Below, piece after piece: positions 6,598 to 15,847 of a DNA stretch of 24,315 bases; the stretch's first letter is position 1; each line of letters begins with the position of its first letter. Source of the stretch: Clostridiales bacterium oral taxon 876 str. F0540 (GTDB lineage Bacteria > Bacillota > Clostridia > Clostridiales > Clostridiaceae). The stretch is from assembly GCA_000466585.1 (NCBI GenBank), contig KE993480.1, positions 7,405-31,719 of the forward strand, written 5' to 3'. The notes under the pieces were generated by a model, which saw nothing but the letters and a program-made list of their open reading frames with translations, was not told the origin of the DNA and did not search any database. The position numbers and the translations under genes are program-made.

Positions 6598-8751
6598 ATG
6601 GATATTACTAATTTAATTGAGAAAATCGACAAATTAAATAACAACGCTGAGGAAGTAATACGAATTACCCCTGCAAAATCCATTGAATTATCCAATGAAG
6701 CTTATGAACTTTCAAAGCAGGCTGGATATAAAGTGGGTACTGTAAAAAGTTTACTTACACTTGGTAAGGCTTTATATATAGTAGGAAATTTTGAAAAAGC
6801 AATTTCAATGTTAATAGATGCTCTAGGCATTGCTAGAAATGAGAATTTTAAAGAATCCCAAGCAGATATATTAAATATTCTGGGAAATGTAAATTTAGCG
6901 CTGGTAAATTATAACTTAGCCCTTGAATATTACATGAAATCCCTTGATATAATACGAGCTATAGATTATAAAAAAACCCAATCAGGGGTCTTAAATAATA
7001 TTGGCGAGATTTATAAAGATTTAAAAAATTATGAAGTCGCACTAAACTACTACACTGAAAGTCTTGAAATATGCGAGTTAGCCGATAATAAGAATGTGGC
7101 GTGTATTGTTCTTCAAAATATAGGAGAAGTCCATTACCATCTTAAAAACTTTGATATGGCGGAGAAATACACTGAAAAAAGCTTGAAGTTATCCCGCAAG
7201 GTTAATGATAGAATGATTGAGGCTGCCTGTCTCCATCAGCTTGGCAAAATTGCATTTAAGCAGGATAACTTAGATAAAGCTTTAAATTTATTTTTAAAAA
7301 GTCTTGAAATTAGCAAAGAAACTAAAGAGCGATATTTTATAATTAGTGTGATGATAGATATTCATAAATTGTTGATAAAAATAAATAAGAATGAAGAAGC
7401 TGTCGAATATCTTGAAAGTGCTTTAACCTTAGCTCATGAAATCAACTCTAAAGAGATGATAATGAAGGTATATTCTTACTTAGCTGAACTTCATGAAAAA
7501 ATAGGAGAGTTTGATAAAGCCCTATCTTATTATAAAAAATTTCATGACGTTGAAATAAGCGGTATGAACGAAGAAATTGCCCACAAGTTAAAAAACATTA
7601 CTATTCAGTTTAAAATGGAGCAATCTGAACAGGAAAAAGAAATATATCGTCTTAAAAATGTTGAATTAAAAGAGAAAACAGAGGCCTTAGAAAAAAAGAC
7701 TTCAGAGCTTATGGAATCATATAATAATATGAAAACTATAAGCGAAATTGGTCAGAGTATTACTTCTACATTAGACTTTGAAAAAATTTTAAACCTAGTT
7801 TACAAGAGCATCAACAACTTGATGCAGGCGTATGCTTTTGGAATTGCTTTATATGATAAGGACACAGGAGATATTGAGTATAGTTTATTTATAGAAAACT
7901 CTATAAGATATCCTGTTGCTATAAGCAATATAAATAAAAGCACCTGGGCTTCCTGGTGTATTTTAAACAGGAAGGAAGTACTTATTAATGATGTAGAAAA
8001 GGAATATAAAAATTATATCAAGGATAGAATAAATACTCATGGTACTAAAGCAGGATCATTAATTTACTGTCCTTTGATATTTGAAGATAATGTATTAGGC
8101 GTAATAACAGTTCAAAGTCCTGCTAAGCATGCATACTCACAATATAATTTTGACACTGTAAAAGCTCTTGCTTCCTACATTGCTATCGCAATCAGAAATG
8201 CCCAAAAATCAAGTGATCTTGAAAAATTGAATAAAAAACTCCTTAGTTTGTCTAATTTAGATGGTTTAACAGAAATACCTAACAGAAGATATTTTGAAGA
8301 CGAAATCGATAGCCTCTGGAAAGAAACAAAAGCTAGTAAGCAGTCTCTTTCACTTATGCTTATTGATGTAGATAATTTTAAGGAATACAATGATAATTAT
8401 GGACATCTTGCAGGCGATTATTGTCTTCAAATGATAGCCAAAACGCTGCAATCAGTAGTAAAGGATTCTAGCAGTTTTGTTGCGAGATATGGCGGTGATG
8501 AGTTCGTTGCTGTTTTTCCAAATACGAGTTCTGAATCAGTTTTCGCAGTAGCAGAAACTATGAAAAGATATATAAATGATTTGAATATAGTGCATGAATT
8601 TTCAAAGGTATCAAACCGCATAACATTAACCTTTGGCATCGCATCAGTTATACCTGATGAGAATTTATCAATAAGTTCACTAAAGTACTTTGCAGATAAA
8701 GCCTTGTATATAGCAAAGCAAAATGGCCGCAACACTATTGCCGTATACTAA
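6598..8751 (+). CDS. TPR-GAF-GGDEF diguanylate cyclase
   Basis: A 717-residue cytoplasmic protein. Residues about 1-330 are tandem tetratricopeptide repeats with recurring A-x-N-Y-x-x-A-L-x-Y-Y-x-x-S-L-E-I cores. A charged coiled coil (about 330-380), a GAF domain (about 385-535) and a GGDEF domain (about 550-717) follow. The active-site motif is intact at residues 632-636 (RYGGDEF), so it should make cyclic di-GMP from two GTP. The allosteric inhibition motif RxxD, expected nine residues before GGDEF, is absent. There is no signal peptide or membrane segment, so the TPR and GAF regions probably sense a protein partner or a small ligand. GGAG lies seven bases before the ATG. It is monocistronic, between a receptor relic and its own terminator. 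Confidence 0.95.
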   Translation: MDITNLIEKIDKLNNNAEEVIRITPAKSIELSNEAYELSKQAGYKVGTVKSLLTLGKALYIVGNFEKAISMLIDALGIARNENFKESQADILNILGNVNLALVNYNLALEYYMKSLDIIRAIDYKKTQSGVLNNIGEIYKDLKNYEVALNYYTESLEICELADNKNVACIVLQNIGEVHYHLKNFDMAEKYTEKSLKLSRKVNDRMIEAACLHQLGKIAFKQDNLDKALNLFLKSLEISKETKERYFIISVMIDIHKLLIKINKNEEAVEYLESALTLAHEINSKEMIMKVYSYLAELHEKIGEFDKALSYYKKFHDVEISGMNEEIAHKLKNITIQFKMEQSEQEKEIYRLKNVELKEKTEALEKKTSELMESYNNMKTISEIGQSITSTLDFEKILNLVYKSINNLMQAYAFGIALYDKDTGDIEYSLFIENSIRYPVAISNINKSTWASWCILNRKEVLINDVEKEYKNYIKDRINTHGTKAGSLIYCPLIFEDNVLGVITVQSPAKHAYSQYNFDTVKALASYIAIAIRNAQKSSDLEKLNKKLLSLSNLDGLTEIPNRRYFEDEIDSLWKETKASKQSLSLMLIDVDNFKEYNDNYGHLAGDYCLQMIAKTLQSVVKDSSSFVARYGGDEFVAVFPNTSSESVFAVAETMKRYINDLNIVHEFSKVSNRITLTFGIASVIPDENLSISSLKYFADKALYIAKQNGRNTIAVY

Positions 8752-8788
8752 AAGCTCCCGAGAAATCTCAGGAGCTTTTGTTTTGTTT
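8750..8788 (+). terminator. Terminator between the GGDEF and GH3 genes (possibly bidirectional)
   Basis: AAAAGCTCC-x-GAG pairs with CTC-x-GGAGCTTTT (8750-8779) with one internal mismatch, followed by GTTTTGTTT. The stem begins within the GGDEF stop codon. The minus-strand copy ends in TTTTAG, so it may also stop the convergent GH3 transcript. Confidence 0.88.
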
Positions 8789-8812
8789 AGGGAATATTAT
8801 TTGAAAAGAATT

Positions 8813-11023
8813 CTATATTAAAACAAACTTATCTTGGTTTTGTGTACGGCTGTCATTTCCAACGTAAACAACAAAATCGCCCTTTTCACTGGTAAAATTC
8901 ATATTAATATCATAGAATCTTAGCATTTCTTCAGTTATAGTAAATGTTACTTTTCTTTCTTCTCCAGGCTGTAGCTCTACTTTCTGAAAGCCTTTTAATT
9001 GTCTTACCGGTCTTGCTACGCTTCCTATTGTATCTTGAATATACATCTGGATTACTTCTTTACCGGTAACTTTACCGGTATTTTTAATAACCACTGAAGC
9101 CTTGATACTTTCTCCTTTTTTAAGCTCCCTATTACTTAATGTAACTTTTGATATATCAAAATTAGTATAGGATAGCCCATAGCCAAAAGGATATAAAGGT
9201 GCATTAGGTATATCAAGATATTTAGAAAGATATTTTACATCCTTTTTTTCATCAGAATATGGTCTTCCTGTATGAAATTCACTATAATACACAGGAACCT
9301 GTCCAACGCTATAAGGAAAACTCATTGAAAGCTTACCTGAAGGGTTTGCATTACCGAATAAAACTTCCGCAATTGCATTTCCGCCTTCTGTTCCCGGAAG
9401 CCAAACTTCCAAAATAGCTTTTGCTTTCTCACTAAGGGTCTTAATTGTAAGCGGTCTTCCATTAAACAGTACTACAACGATATTTTTATTTATTTCATAT
9501 ATTTTTTCAAATAAATCCATCTGTACTTTAGGAATATCAATACTTGCACGACTTGAAGCTTCTCCGGATTGAATAGCAATTTCTCCTATCGGCATTACTA
9601 CTACATCAGCTTTTTTAGCATTTTGTATTGCTTCTTCCAATAGCTTCTTTGCAACTTTGTTATCTTCTATTACACTTTGATCTTTATGATAAGTGCCTAT
9701 TCCACTATCAGGGTCAATAAAGCCGCAACCTTTTGCAAAGGTTACATTATTGATTCCAAGGTTATTTATTCCTTCTTGAACAGTCACATTCTCATCTATC
9801 TTTGCAAATATAGACCATACACCGGATATCCACTTATTATCAACATGAGGCCCTATTACTGCAATACTTTGTCCTTCCTTTTGCAGCGGAAGTATATTAT
9901 CATTTTTTAATAAAACCATTGATTCGATAGCAGCAGCTTTTGCTGCCTCCCTATGTTCTTTACATAATATAAGCTCTGCTTCATCTGCTTCACTTGCATC
10001 TTTATATGGATTTTCAAATAGACCTAACTTATTTTTCAATTCAAGAATTCTCAAAACTGCTTCGTTAATAAGCGCTTCATCTATTTTCTTTTCTTCAACT
10101 AAACTTTTTAAGTTTCCGCAGTAGCAGGTTGTCATCATATCTATATCAACGCCAGCTTCCATTGCAAGCGCCGCAGCTTCCTTTTTATCTCCCGCCATTC
10201 CATGATGAATCAATTCTTCAATTGCTGCCCAGTCCGAAATAATTACACCATCAAAGCCCATCTCGCCTCTTAAAGTATCTCTGAGTAACTTTTTATTGCC
10301 TGTAGATGGAACACGGTCTAAAGTATTGAAGGAAGTCATGACTGTAGCACAGCCTGCATCTACACCAGCTTGATAAGCCGGCAAATAATCTTCTCTTAAA
10401 GTTCTTTCCGATAATTCTACAGTATTGTAATCTCTTCCGGCCATTGGAGCTCCATAACCTGCGAAGTGTTTTACACAGGCAGCAATTCTGCCTTTTTCTT
10501 TAAGCTCGCCTTTTCCTTGGTATCCTTCTACCATGGCTCTTGAAAGACAGCTGTTCAAAAAAACATCTTCTCCGGTTGACTCCATAACCCTTCCCCATCT
10601 TGCATCTCTAACTAAATCTACCATTGGTGAAAATGTTAAGTGAAGTCCTGACGCTGCTGATTCCTTTGCTGAAATAGCTGCCGCTTTCTCAACTATTTCA
10701 GGATTAAAGGTAGCACCTTGAGCAAGAGGAATTGGGAAAATAGTACGATATCCATTAATGACATCTGCCATAAAAAGAAGTGGAATGTGATGAGCCTGCT
10801 TTTTCATATAATTTTCTTGAATTTTTCGTAAAAGCTTTGCTCCGCCTCCGCCAAGTACCGACCCAGCATTTTGAACTTCTTCTTCAGAAAAACCAGCTTC
10901 ATTTTCAGGTCCGGTTATAACCCCTTCTTTTTCATAATAATAACTGCATACTTGCAGAAGCTGATCAATTTTTTCTTCCAGTGACATATCTTCCAGTAAT
11001 TCTATAAGCTTTTCTCTATTCAT
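8813..11023 (-). CDS. GH3 beta-glucosidase (BglX-like, cytoplasmic)
   Basis: A 736-residue glycoside hydrolase family 3 enzyme. The N-terminal (beta/alpha)8 domain carries FSPMVDLVRDARWGR and KHFAGYGA. The catalytic nucleophile is D264 within GVIISDWAAIEEL. A (alpha/beta)6 sandwich domain follows (to about 560), and a C-terminal fibronectin-type-III-like domain ends the protein. It has no signal peptide, so it acts inside the cell on imported oligosaccharides, releasing glucose from the non-reducing end. It lies 20 bases after the CE7 esterase with AGGAG before ATG, and is the last gene of the leftward operon. In Listeria a GH3 enzyme beside a GH94 phosphorylase acts on sophorose and short beta-1,2-glucans, and the same role is inferred here. 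Confidence 0.93.
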   Translation of the reverse strand: MNREKLIELLEDMSLEEKIDQLLQVCSYYYEKEGVITGPENEAGFSEEEVQNAGSVLGGGGAKLLRKIQENYMKKQAHHIPLLFMADVINGYRTIFPIPLAQGATFNPEIVEKAAAISAKESAASGLHLTFSPMVDLVRDARWGRVMESTGEDVFLNSCLSRAMVEGYQGKGELKEKGRIAACVKHFAGYGAPMAGRDYNTVELSERTLREDYLPAYQAGVDAGCATVMTSFNTLDRVPSTGNKKLLRDTLRGEMGFDGVIISDWAAIEELIHHGMAGDKKEAAALAMEAGVDIDMMTTCYCGNLKSLVEEKKIDEALINEAVLRILELKNKLGLFENPYKDASEADEAELILCKEHREAAKAAAIESMVLLKNDNILPLQKEGQSIAVIGPHVDNKWISGVWSIFAKIDENVTVQEGINNLGINNVTFAKGCGFIDPDSGIGTYHKDQSVIEDNKVAKKLLEEAIQNAKKADVVVMPIGEIAIQSGEASSRASIDIPKVQMDLFEKIYEINKNIVVVLFNGRPLTIKTLSEKAKAILEVWLPGTEGGNAIAEVLFGNANPSGKLSMSFPYSVGQVPVYYSEFHTGRPYSDEKKDVKYLSKYLDIPNAPLYPFGYGLSYTNFDISKVTLSNRELKKGESIKASVVIKNTGKVTGKEVIQMYIQDTIGSVARPVRQLKGFQKVELQPGEERKVTFTITEEMLRFYDINMNFTSEKGDFVVYVGNDSRTQNQDKFVLI

Positions 11024-11043
11024 TAATTTTCTCCTTTTAAACC

Positions 11044-12003
11044 CTAACCAATCATATTATATCTTTTTAAAAACTCTAGTTTTTTCTGCATATGAACATT
11101 ACCGCAGCCATCATGACCGTTAAAAGGATATACTGCAATTTCTTTTGGCGCAGTTATTCGGTTATAGGTTGCATAATAATGTTTCGCAGGACAAGTGTTG
11201 TCTTTTAAACCTACAGATGCTAACACCGGACAATGTATTTTATCTGCCATATTCATGGTATCAAAATAGCTTATGGTATCATACACCCTTTGAGCGCGAT
11301 CCGGAAATCTTCGGATATAGTCTGTAAGACAGGCGAAAGAACCATTTTCGCCTTCTATTCTTGCTTCAATATTGCTGTTACTTGGAACATCAGCTATTGC
11401 GAGCTTTGCTCTATTATCAAGAGCAGCCATAGCCATAACAAGCCCTCCGCCTTGGCTTACACCGTGCAAAACAATCCGTGAGGAATCGATTTTTTCATTC
11501 GATTCTGCGAAATCGATTGCTCGTATACAATCCATATAGACAGCCCTATAATAATAATTTTCTTTATTCAATATTCCAAGGGAATTTACATTTTGGAAAA
11601 GCCCGCCTTCATAATCTGCATTGCTTCCCGTATCTCCACCTTGTAGTCTGCAATCTATTGCAACCACTGCCATACCCATCATTAACCAGGTCATATACTC
11701 GTGAGGAACTCCTCTTCCACCGGTAAAACCATGATAGTGTATTAAGCAAGGAAATTTTTCTTTTTTAGTAAACGTAGGAATCAAAAACCATCCTTTTATC
11801 TTGGTACCGTCATAACCATCATAGGTCAAATCATATACCTTCATATAAGGAGAAGGATATTCCTGTTCCTCAAGTTTTGCATTAAGTTTAACTGACTTTG
11901 ATAATGCAATTGTACTATCCCAGAACTCATCAAAATCCTTCTTTTTTGTAAGCTCAGGCATATAAGACTCATACTCTTTTATTCTATCATCTATATATTT
12001 CAT
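11044..12003 (-). CDS. CE7-family acetyl esterase (acetyl xylan esterase / cephalosporin C deacetylase-like)
   Basis: A 319-residue alpha/beta hydrolase of the typical CE7 length. It has the oxyanion region HYHGFTGGRG (about 89-98), the nucleophile S183 in HGVSQGGG, D268 in GLKDNTCPA and H297 in FNGHDG. These positions agree closely with characterised CE7 enzymes. The signature normally written R-G-Q reads R-L-Q here (CRLQGGD, about 118-124), an unusual substitution. Without a signal peptide it should remove acetyl groups from sugars already imported. It lies between the LacI regulator and the GH3 gene in one operon, which implies that the transported oligosaccharide can be acetylated. Confidence 0.92.
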   Translation of the reverse strand: MKYIDDRIKEYESYMPELTKKKDFDEFWDSTIALSKSVKLNAKLEEQEYPSPYMKVYDLTYDGYDGTKIKGWFLIPTFTKKEKFPCLIHYHGFTGGRGVPHEYMTWLMMGMAVVAIDCRLQGGDTGSNADYEGGLFQNVNSLGILNKENYYYRAVYMDCIRAIDFAESNEKIDSSRIVLHGVSQGGGLVMAMAALDNRAKLAIADVPSNSNIEARIEGENGSFACLTDYIRRFPDRAQRVYDTISYFDTMNMADKIHCPVLASVGLKDNTCPAKHYYATYNRITAPKEIAVYPFNGHDGCGNVHMQKKLEFLKRYNMIG

Positions 12004-12047
12004 ACAACTCGCCTCTAATCTGCTTTCTCGTTCAATTTATACGGTTG

Positions 12048-13085
12048 TTATATTATAGAACATCTACTTGTACTAGCACATGAGCCTCTTTTTAATAATG
12101 ACGCCTCATATACCAAATGACTTGTTTTGCCACCCTGCAGCATTTCAAATAAAGCATCGATTGCACCTAGCGACATCTGTTCTGCCGGCTGGCATATAGT
12201 ATCTAATGATGGATTATAATATTCTGCAACTTCAATACCATCAAATCCTATTATTGACATATCTTCAGGAATACGAAGTCCAGCAGATATAGCAGCCTTT
12301 GCTGCCCCAATTGCCATTGTATCAGCCATTGTTACAACTGCAGTCATATCTTTATTACGACTTATCAGGTTTTTCATCATATTAAAACCGAATTCATAGC
12401 CGGATTCTGATACATTTATTGATGATACCAATACCGGATCAAACGGAATTCCATTTGCTTCAAGAGCTTTTTTATACCCTCCAAAACGCAGACGGTTCGG
12501 TGTTACAATATTGCCAACAGTACTATATATACATCCAATTCTTCGATGCCCCAGATTAATAAGGTATTCAGTTGCTTTATAGCTCTCAGCTTCGTCATCA
12601 ATAATTACACTTGAATACAAATTTTCATCAACATCTTTTCCTGCTGATACAGTTAATAGTACACATGGAACACCAAGCCTATTAAAATCTTCGTTTGTAT
12701 ATTCAAAATTACCACCCATAAGAATTACACCGTTTAAGTTTCTATCCTGTACTTCTTTAATAGCCATGGACATCTCATGATCTGAATAATTTACGTTACG
12801 AATTTCCAAATGATATCCTCTTAAGAATACCTTTTGTTCTATTGTATGAATCATTTTTTGAAAAAATGGATTTGTAATACCTTTAACTAACAGGGCAATA
12901 GTTTTAGACTGTACCATTCTCAGACTTCTTGCATTATTATTCGGTACGTAATTAAGTTCTCGTACAGCAGCCATTACCTTTTCTTTAGTTTCATTACTAG
13001 AAATACCACTATTATTTAATACTCTGGAAACTGTAGCAATTCCAACTCCCGACAATTTAGCTACATCTTTAATCGTTACACCCAT
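12048..13085 (-). CDS. LacI-family transcriptional regulator of the carbohydrate island
   Basis: About 345 residues. The N-terminal helix-turn-helix and hinge (TIKDVAKLSGVGIATVSRVLNN) are followed by a periplasmic-binding-like sensor domain (about 60-340) with FDGIEVAEYYNPSLDTICQP. The frame can be opened at a GTG at 13112. I prefer ATG at 13085 because LacI proteins begin just before TIKDVA, and GGAGGG lies upstream (12 bases, rather long). It probably represses the divergent transport/phosphorylase promoters by binding the palindromic GGAAA-N2-TTTCC sites near 16.85-16.92 kb, with an imported sugar as inducer. It has its own likely promoter (13158-13185) after a hairpin that may attenuate read-through. 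Confidence 0.92.
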   Translation of the reverse strand: MGVTIKDVAKLSGVGIATVSRVLNNSGISSNETKEKVMAAVRELNYVPNNNARSLRMVQSKTIALLVKGITNPFFQKMIHTIEQKVFLRGYHLEIRNVNYSDHEMSMAIKEVQDRNLNGVILMGGNFEYTNEDFNRLGVPCVLLTVSAGKDVDENLYSSVIIDDEAESYKATEYLINLGHRRIGCIYSTVGNIVTPNRLRFGGYKKALEANGIPFDPVLVSSINVSESGYEFGFNMMKNLISRNKDMTAVVTMADTMAIGAAKAAISAGLRIPEDMSIIGFDGIEVAEYYNPSLDTICQPAEQMSLGAIDALFEMLQGGKTSHLVYEASLLKRGSCASTSRCSII

Positions 13086-13157
13086 AACTAATTTGCACCC
13101 TCCATATGACACAAAATCTAGCTCTTAAACATATTCTACCATTTCTTCAAATTCAAA

Positions 13158-13185
13158 ACTATAGAATATTATATTAATTTATCAA
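13158..13185 (-). promoter_or_regulatory. Promoter for the LacI-type regulator
   Basis: Minus-strand TTGATA (13185-13180), a 16-base spacer and TATAGT (13163-13158). It lies about 70 bases before the regulator start and just after the intercistronic hairpin, so the regulator can be expressed independently of the transport genes. Confidence 0.5.
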
Positions 13186-13191
13186 TAAAAC

Positions 13192-13248
13192 AGGCAGAGA
13201 GAGCCCTAATCATATAAAAATGTTAGATACTCTCTATTATAACTGCCT
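13192..13248 (-). terminator. Partial terminator between solute-binding protein and regulator genes
   Basis: On the minus strand AGGCAG pairs with CTGCCT and AGAGAG with CTCTCT, forming a two-segment stem with a large loop, followed by GTTTTATTG. The T-run is weak, so partial termination that lowers downstream expression is likely. Confidence 0.55.
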
Positions 13249-13273
13249 TTTTATTCAACTACTTATATAATTA

Positions 13274-14806
13274 TTATTTTGCAGCTGACTTACTGTATTG
13301 TGTTTTAACTGCATTAACAACATCATCAACACCAGCAGCTTTTAATTGCTTTCTGTATTCAGCAACTGCTGCTTTAGGATCCTGTTTTGTTTTACCTAAA
13401 AGAATTTGAGTACCAAGCTGTGAATCAATATTAGCAATAGCTGATAATTGAGAAGAAACGCTTGTGCTATCAAAACTGAATCCAATATAAGGACTTTCAA
13501 TTGCAACTTTTGACCAAGCTTCGTTTAAAGTATATCTGCGAGGGTCTTCAGTGCTTTGAGGGATGTTAAGATTGTCCATACGGAATGCCCATCCAGCAAA
13601 TCCGCCGCCATCTTTTTTAGCATCAAAGTTTGCAGGTTGTGCAATTTTTCCATCTTTAAGCTCATACTGCTTGCCTTGGATACCATATTGGAATAAGTCA
13701 TAGCATTCTTTGTCTGTCATTAACTTTTCAATTAACATTAAGCATCTTTCAGGGTTCTTTGAATTTTTGCTGATACCAGTTGCTGCTCCAACACCGGTTG
13801 ACTTTATAAACTTACCGTTAGCTTCTGGGAAAGCATAGAATTCAGTATCAACTCCAGGTAATTTCTTTAACTGATTTCCATAGTTACCAGTCCAGTCTGG
13901 TTGATGGCTGATATAAGAAGCAGATAAACCATTGTAGAAGTTATCTTTATCGTCTTGTGAAGCAGATAAAATATCTTTTGACCAGTAACCTTTTTGTGCC
14001 CAATCATGCATTTTTACTGCAAAGTTTTCAAATTCATCTGTAAATGCTGGGTGGAATACATTTCCTGGGTCCTTTTTACTTGCTGCTAAGTACATTTCAG
14101 AAGATGGAATACCAGGAGCATCAATCCAATCACCTGTTGTTCCAATAAGCATTCTATAAAGGTCCATTGCTAAGTTAGCACTTCCGTTTAGCGGAACCAT
14201 TCCACTCTTTAATGCAGCATCCATATATGTTTCCATATCAGAAACTGAAGAAACCTTTTTAATATTGTTTTTATCCATAATATCTTTTCTTGTTACAAAA
14301 CCATATGCTGTATATTCACTGTAGTTATTTGGAACAGCATATATTTTACCATTTACTTTTACATTGTTCAATTTGCTGCTTAATTCTGTTTTAAGCTTTG
14401 GAGCATAAGTATCTATCATACCACTAATATCAACAAGTGCATCTTGTTTTGCTAAAGTAGCGTACGGAACAGCAGCTCCTGATGCTACATATGCCATATC
14501 AAATTTTTCTCCGGAGGTCCATAATAATGGATATTTTGTATTGACGTCACCCCAGTCAATATATTTTACTTCAAGTGTTGCATTAATGCTTGCTTTTAGC
14601 TTTTTATTTAATTCAGCTAAAATGTCTTTATTTGCTACACCTTCTCCTCCATATAGGTACATAACAAGATTTACTTCTTTTGAAGTATCTACCTTGCCAT
14701 CTGCTGTTTTAGTGCCAGAGCCTGTTCCTTTGCTTGCACATCCGGAAAGAAGGCTTCCACACATCATCACGCCTAATATTGCCGCAATTAGTTTTTTAGT
14801 TTTCAT
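13274..14806 (-). CDS. ABC oligosaccharide solute-binding lipoprotein (LplA-like)
   Basis: A 510-residue lipoprotein with signal peptide and lipobox LLSGC (cysteine near residue 23). The body is a large (cluster of LplA/DUF3502 type) solute-binding protein with features such as YLYGGEGVANKDI near the N-terminus and a long C-terminal region with WSKVAIESPYIGFSFD. It captures oligosaccharides outside the membrane and hands them to the two permeases encoded just upstream. GGGAGG lies five bases before ATG. The 116-base gap from the permease gene holds a long hairpin (14841-14882) that may stabilise this cistron. The ligand is inferred from neighbouring enzymes to be a beta-glucan oligosaccharide, probably beta-1,2-linked. 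Confidence 0.93.
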   Translation of the reverse strand: MKTKKLIAAILGVMMCGSLLSGCASKGTGSGTKTADGKVDTSKEVNLVMYLYGGEGVANKDILAELNKKLKASINATLEVKYIDWGDVNTKYPLLWTSGEKFDMAYVASGAAVPYATLAKQDALVDISGMIDTYAPKLKTELSSKLNNVKVNGKIYAVPNNYSEYTAYGFVTRKDIMDKNNIKKVSSVSDMETYMDAALKSGMVPLNGSANLAMDLYRMLIGTTGDWIDAPGIPSSEMYLAASKKDPGNVFHPAFTDEFENFAVKMHDWAQKGYWSKDILSASQDDKDNFYNGLSASYISHQPDWTGNYGNQLKKLPGVDTEFYAFPEANGKFIKSTGVGAATGISKNSKNPERCLMLIEKLMTDKECYDLFQYGIQGKQYELKDGKIAQPANFDAKKDGGGFAGWAFRMDNLNIPQSTEDPRRYTLNEAWSKVAIESPYIGFSFDSTSVSSQLSAIANIDSQLGTQILLGKTKQDPKAAVAEYRKQLKAAGVDDVVNAVKTQYSKSAAK

Positions 14807-14840
14807 GATATCCTCCCTTAAATATATATTTTATCTGTGG

Positions 14841-14882
14841 CTGCATATGAAAAGCTGTTTAATTTGAGTTTTCATAATGCAG
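14841..14882 (-). other. Intercistronic stem-loop upstream of the solute-binding protein gene
   Basis: CTGCAT-ATGAAAA (14841-14853) and TTTTCAT-A-ATGCAG (14869-14882) form a 13-bp stem with one bulge. No T-run follows on the minus strand, so it is not a terminator. Such hairpins in ABC operons often protect the solute-binding protein mRNA or mark a processing site. Confidence 0.55.
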
Positions 14883-14922
14883 TTCACTTTTATTTATAAT
14901 AAGCTGTATAAACAGCAAATTA

Positions 14923-15828
14923 TTAACCTTTTACTGCACCAACGGTCAGTCCGCTTACAAAATATTTTTGAACAAATGGATAAACAAGAATAATTGGGCC
15001 TATTGCTACTACTGCCGTTGCCATCTTAATAGATTCAGAAGGTAACTCTGCCGTGTTAATCGAAAGCCCCTGCTGTACCAACAATTGTACGTTAGCTTGG
15101 CTAACAATTCTTTGTAAGAAATATTGCAATGGATATTTGTAGGTCGATTGAATATAAAGCATAGCATTATACCATTCATTCCAATATCCAAGAGTTAGAA
15201 ACAATCCGATTGTAGCAAGTGAAGGTTTTGCTAGCGGTAAAAATATCTTCCAATAGATATAGAAATCTCCCGCTCCATCAATTGCTGCAGATTCGTATAA
15301 GGAATCCGGAATTGCTTTCATAAAGTTTCTCATCAAGAATATAGACCACGGACTCATTATTCCAGGTAAAATCATAGCCCAAATACTATCCTTCAGATGA
15401 AGTCCATTTACCATAAGAATATAAGATGGAATTAACCCTCCGCTAAATAAAGTTGTGAAATATATGAAGAAAGCAATCTGATTTCTATATTTAAAATCAT
15501 TTCTGCATAATACATAACCAGCCATTGACATAAAGAATAGTCCAAGAACAGTTCCTACTACAGCAATTGTTATTGTTACACGATAAGCTGAAATTAAATT
15601 AGCTGAGTTATGAAATAAAAATTCATATGCATTGAAACTGATTTTTTTCGGAATTAGCTTATAGCCTTCTGTTAAGATTTCCTTCTCATTCATAAATGAA
15701 GATGAGATCATAAGTATAAAAGGAACTAAGCATATTAAGGTAAAAATAGTTACAACAATATAGAAAACAACTCTCATTGTTAACTCATCTTTTCCTATAG
15801 GTCTTTTGATATTCGTTATTTCTTGCAT
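14923..15828 (-). CDS. ABC sugar permease, MalG/LplC type
   Basis: A 301-residue inner-membrane protein with six predicted transmembrane segments. The ATPase-coupling EAA loop reads YESAAIDGAGDFYIYWKIFLPLAKP (about 190-215). It is the second permease of the importer, followed by the solute-binding protein. AAGGAAG precedes the ATG. The C-terminal FVQKYFVSGLTVGAVKG ending is typical and complete. No ATP-hydrolysing subunit is present in the locus, as is usual for Firmicute sugar importers that share one MsmX/MsmK-type ATPase. Confidence 0.94.
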   Translation of the reverse strand: MQEITNIKRPIGKDELTMRVVFYIVVTIFTLICLVPFILMISSSFMNEKEILTEGYKLIPKKISFNAYEFLFHNSANLISAYRVTITIAVVGTVLGLFFMSMAGYVLCRNDFKYRNQIAFFIYFTTLFSGGLIPSYILMVNGLHLKDSIWAMILPGIMSPWSIFLMRNFMKAIPDSLYESAAIDGAGDFYIYWKIFLPLAKPSLATIGLFLTLGYWNEWYNAMLYIQSTYKYPLQYFLQRIVSQANVQLLVQQGLSINTAELPSESIKMATAVVAIGPIILVYPFVQKYFVSGLTVGAVKG

Positions 15829-15847
15829 ACTTCATCTTCCTTTCTAT

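Noticed and set aside
8175..8735. Two minus-strand frames within the GGDEF gene
   Set aside because: They mirror the coding strand of the GAF-GGDEF domains and have no independent support.
11145..11726. Three overlapping plus-strand frames opposite the CE7 esterase
   Set aside because: The esterase has an intact catalytic triad and correct length; the opposite frames overlap each other and resemble nothing.
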